The notes under the pieces are model-generated. The model saw only the letters and a list, made by a program, of their open reading frames with translations, ran no database searches and had not been told where the DNA came from. DNA of 7,233 nt from Paludibacteraceae bacterium (GTDB taxonomy: Bacteria; Bacteroidota; Bacteroidia; Bacteroidales; Paludibacteraceae), in NCBI GenBank assembly GCA_947445425.1, contig CANFFA010000111.1, forward strand, positions 1 through 7,233, in the 5' to 3' direction. Below are positions 6,319 to 7,233 of the stretch, piece after piece (positions within the stretch are counted from its first letter, which is position 1; each line of letters opens with the position of its first letter). The position numbers and the translations under genes are program-made.

Positions 6319-6978
6319 TTACAATTTTTCTCCATAAGCTAAATCACCCGCATCTCCTAAGCCAGGTACGATATAAGCATGAGCATTTAAATGAGGATCG
6401 ATGGCAGCTACCCAAATTGTAGTGGTGGAATCAGGGAATGTTGTGCTTACAAAATCAATAGCAGCCTGACTAGCAATAACGGCTGCAATGTGAACATGTG
6501 CAGGAGTACCTTTGGTCAACAATGCACTGTATGCCAATTCCATTGAGCTTCCAGTTGCCAACATCGGATCACAAATAATTAGCGTTTTTCTATCCAAATT
6601 AGGTGAGGCGATATACTCAATGAATATTTCAAAATTGTGAGGTTCTTTGTATTGTCGATATGCTGATACAAATGCATTTTCTGCAGCATCAAAATAATTT
6701 AGAAACCCAGTATGAAAAGGCAAACCTGCTCTTAAAATGGTCGAAATAACGATCCCTTCATCAATGGTATTGATTGGTGCAGTTCCCAATTGCGTCAGTA
6801 CCTCTTCTGATCGATAGGTCATCGTTTTGCTGATTTCGTACGCCATAATCTCACCAATACGCTCCATATTTCTACGAAAACGCAAGGAGTCACTTTGGAT
6901 GTTTACACAGCGAATCTCTTTTAAATAATGGTTTAAGACCGAGTTGTGGGTCGAGAGTTTGTTGATTTGCATGGACAT
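6319..6978 (-). CDS. upp: Uracil phosphoribosyltransferase
   Basis: The 219-residue cytoplasmic enzyme makes UMP and pyrophosphate from uracil and PRPP in pyrimidine salvage. Diagnostic segments are FRRNMERIGEIMAYE (34-48), ILRAGLPF (81-88), the PRPP-binding loop ICDPMLATGSS (135-145, with D137 and TGSS) and the uracil-binding C-terminal segment YIVPGLGDAGD (202-212). Length and motif order are those of a full-size UPRTase, with no key segment missing. The ATG at 6976-6978 is followed two codons later by another (6970-6972); both leave the enzyme intact and neither has a Shine-Dalgarno sequence, the leader being A/T-rich. The 3' end abuts or overlaps the start of the exported-protein gene. 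No convincing promoter was found, although a TATATTTT resembling a -7 box lies in the A/T-rich leader. UPRTase is commonly controlled by pyrimidine supply, but no such site is visible here. Confidence 0.96.
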   Translation of the reverse strand: MSMQINKLSTHNSVLNHYLKEIRCVNIQSDSLRFRRNMERIGEIMAYEISKTMTYRSEEVLTQLGTAPINTIDEGIVISTILRAGLPFHTGFLNYFDAAENAFVSAYRQYKEPHNFEIFIEYIASPNLDRKTLIICDPMLATGSSMELAYSALLTKGTPAHVHIAAVIASQAAIDFVSTTFPDSTTTIWVAAIDPHLNAHAYIVPGLGDAGDLAYGEKL

Positions 6979-7233
6979 TTATTTATACAATATTATGCGA
7001 TTCGTTCAATGATTTGATGTAGTAATTTTTCATTCACAATACTTTATATGAAAATATAAGTAATAGGAAAGATATAATATCGTATTTTCGTTCACTCCGA
7101 AAAATATTTTTTGAACGCAAAGATGCAAAAGTGCTAAGACGCAAAGAAATTCACATACTGTATATCTGAACTTTGCGTCTTCTAAACTTAGCGTTCTTGG
7201 CGTTCAAAAATATTAAAACAACTTATCGGAGTA
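6979..7233. other. Non-coding region upstream of upp at the window edge
   Basis: These 255 bases contain no supportable ORF. About 120 A/T-rich bases next to upp must hold its leader and probably its promoter. The remainder is occupied by the long inverted repeat listed separately. The last 19 bases show nothing identifiable. Confidence 0.6.
7103..7214. repeat. Long imperfect inverted repeat of CGCAAAG-type units upstream of upp
   Basis: Left arm 7103-7146 and right arm 7171-7214 are imperfect reverse complements around a 24-nt loop. The outer 15 bases (AATATTTTTGAACGC) match apart from one extra T, the inner 11 (AAGACGCAAAG) match exactly, and the middle is diverged. Each arm is built from degenerate tandem units of about 8-9 nt related to GACGCAAA. 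Sequences of this type recur, from memory, between genes in Bacteroidota and some other phyla. It has no coding capacity. It may be a dispersed hairpin element or may end transcription of the unseen upstream gene. Confidence 0.7.

Noticed and set aside
7047..7056. TATATTTT as the upp promoter -7 box
   Set aside because: It lacks the final G of TAnnTTTG and has no TTG at the right spacing; too weak in AT-rich sequence to list as a feature.

Overview
The window looks like chromosomal DNA of a Bacteroidota species. It is AT-rich by eye, its leaders are A/T-rich without Shine-Dalgarno sequences, two promoter candidates resemble the Bacteroidota -7 element TAnnTTTG, and two genes belong to the type IX secretion system (T9SS), which is confined to this phylum. 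All six supported genes lie on the minus strand, so transcription runs from high to low coordinates. There are no tRNAs, rRNAs, CRISPR arrays or transposase genes.

In transcription order: the right edge (6979-7233) has no gene but holds a long imperfect inverted repeat of degenerate CGCAAAG-type units. Next are upp (uracil phosphoribosyltransferase) and an overlapping or tightly adjacent gene for an exported, probably beta-propeller protein of unknown function. A 212-nt gap follows, containing a promoter candidate and a structured leader, then a small RRM-type RNA-binding protein gene closed by a clear intrinsic terminator. A CPBP-family membrane protease gene starts only 10 nt past that terminator. 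After a 215-nt gap with another promoter candidate comes a large TPR lipoprotein matching SprE/PorW, which starts with TTG. After an 89-nt gap with short tandem repeats comes the 5' part of porX, a response regulator with a PglZ phosphatase-like domain, cut by the left edge.

The sprE/porW-porX pair is the functional core: SprE/PorW is an envelope component needed for T9SS secretion and gliding, and PorX is the regulator of T9SS genes. The other genes are housekeeping or uncharacterised and have no obvious tie to secretion. I see no wholly new multi-gene system. The most interesting unexplained items are the competing stems in the RRM-gene leader, the terminator pressed against the CPBP start codon, the long inverted repeat upstream of upp, and the repeat cluster in front of porX.
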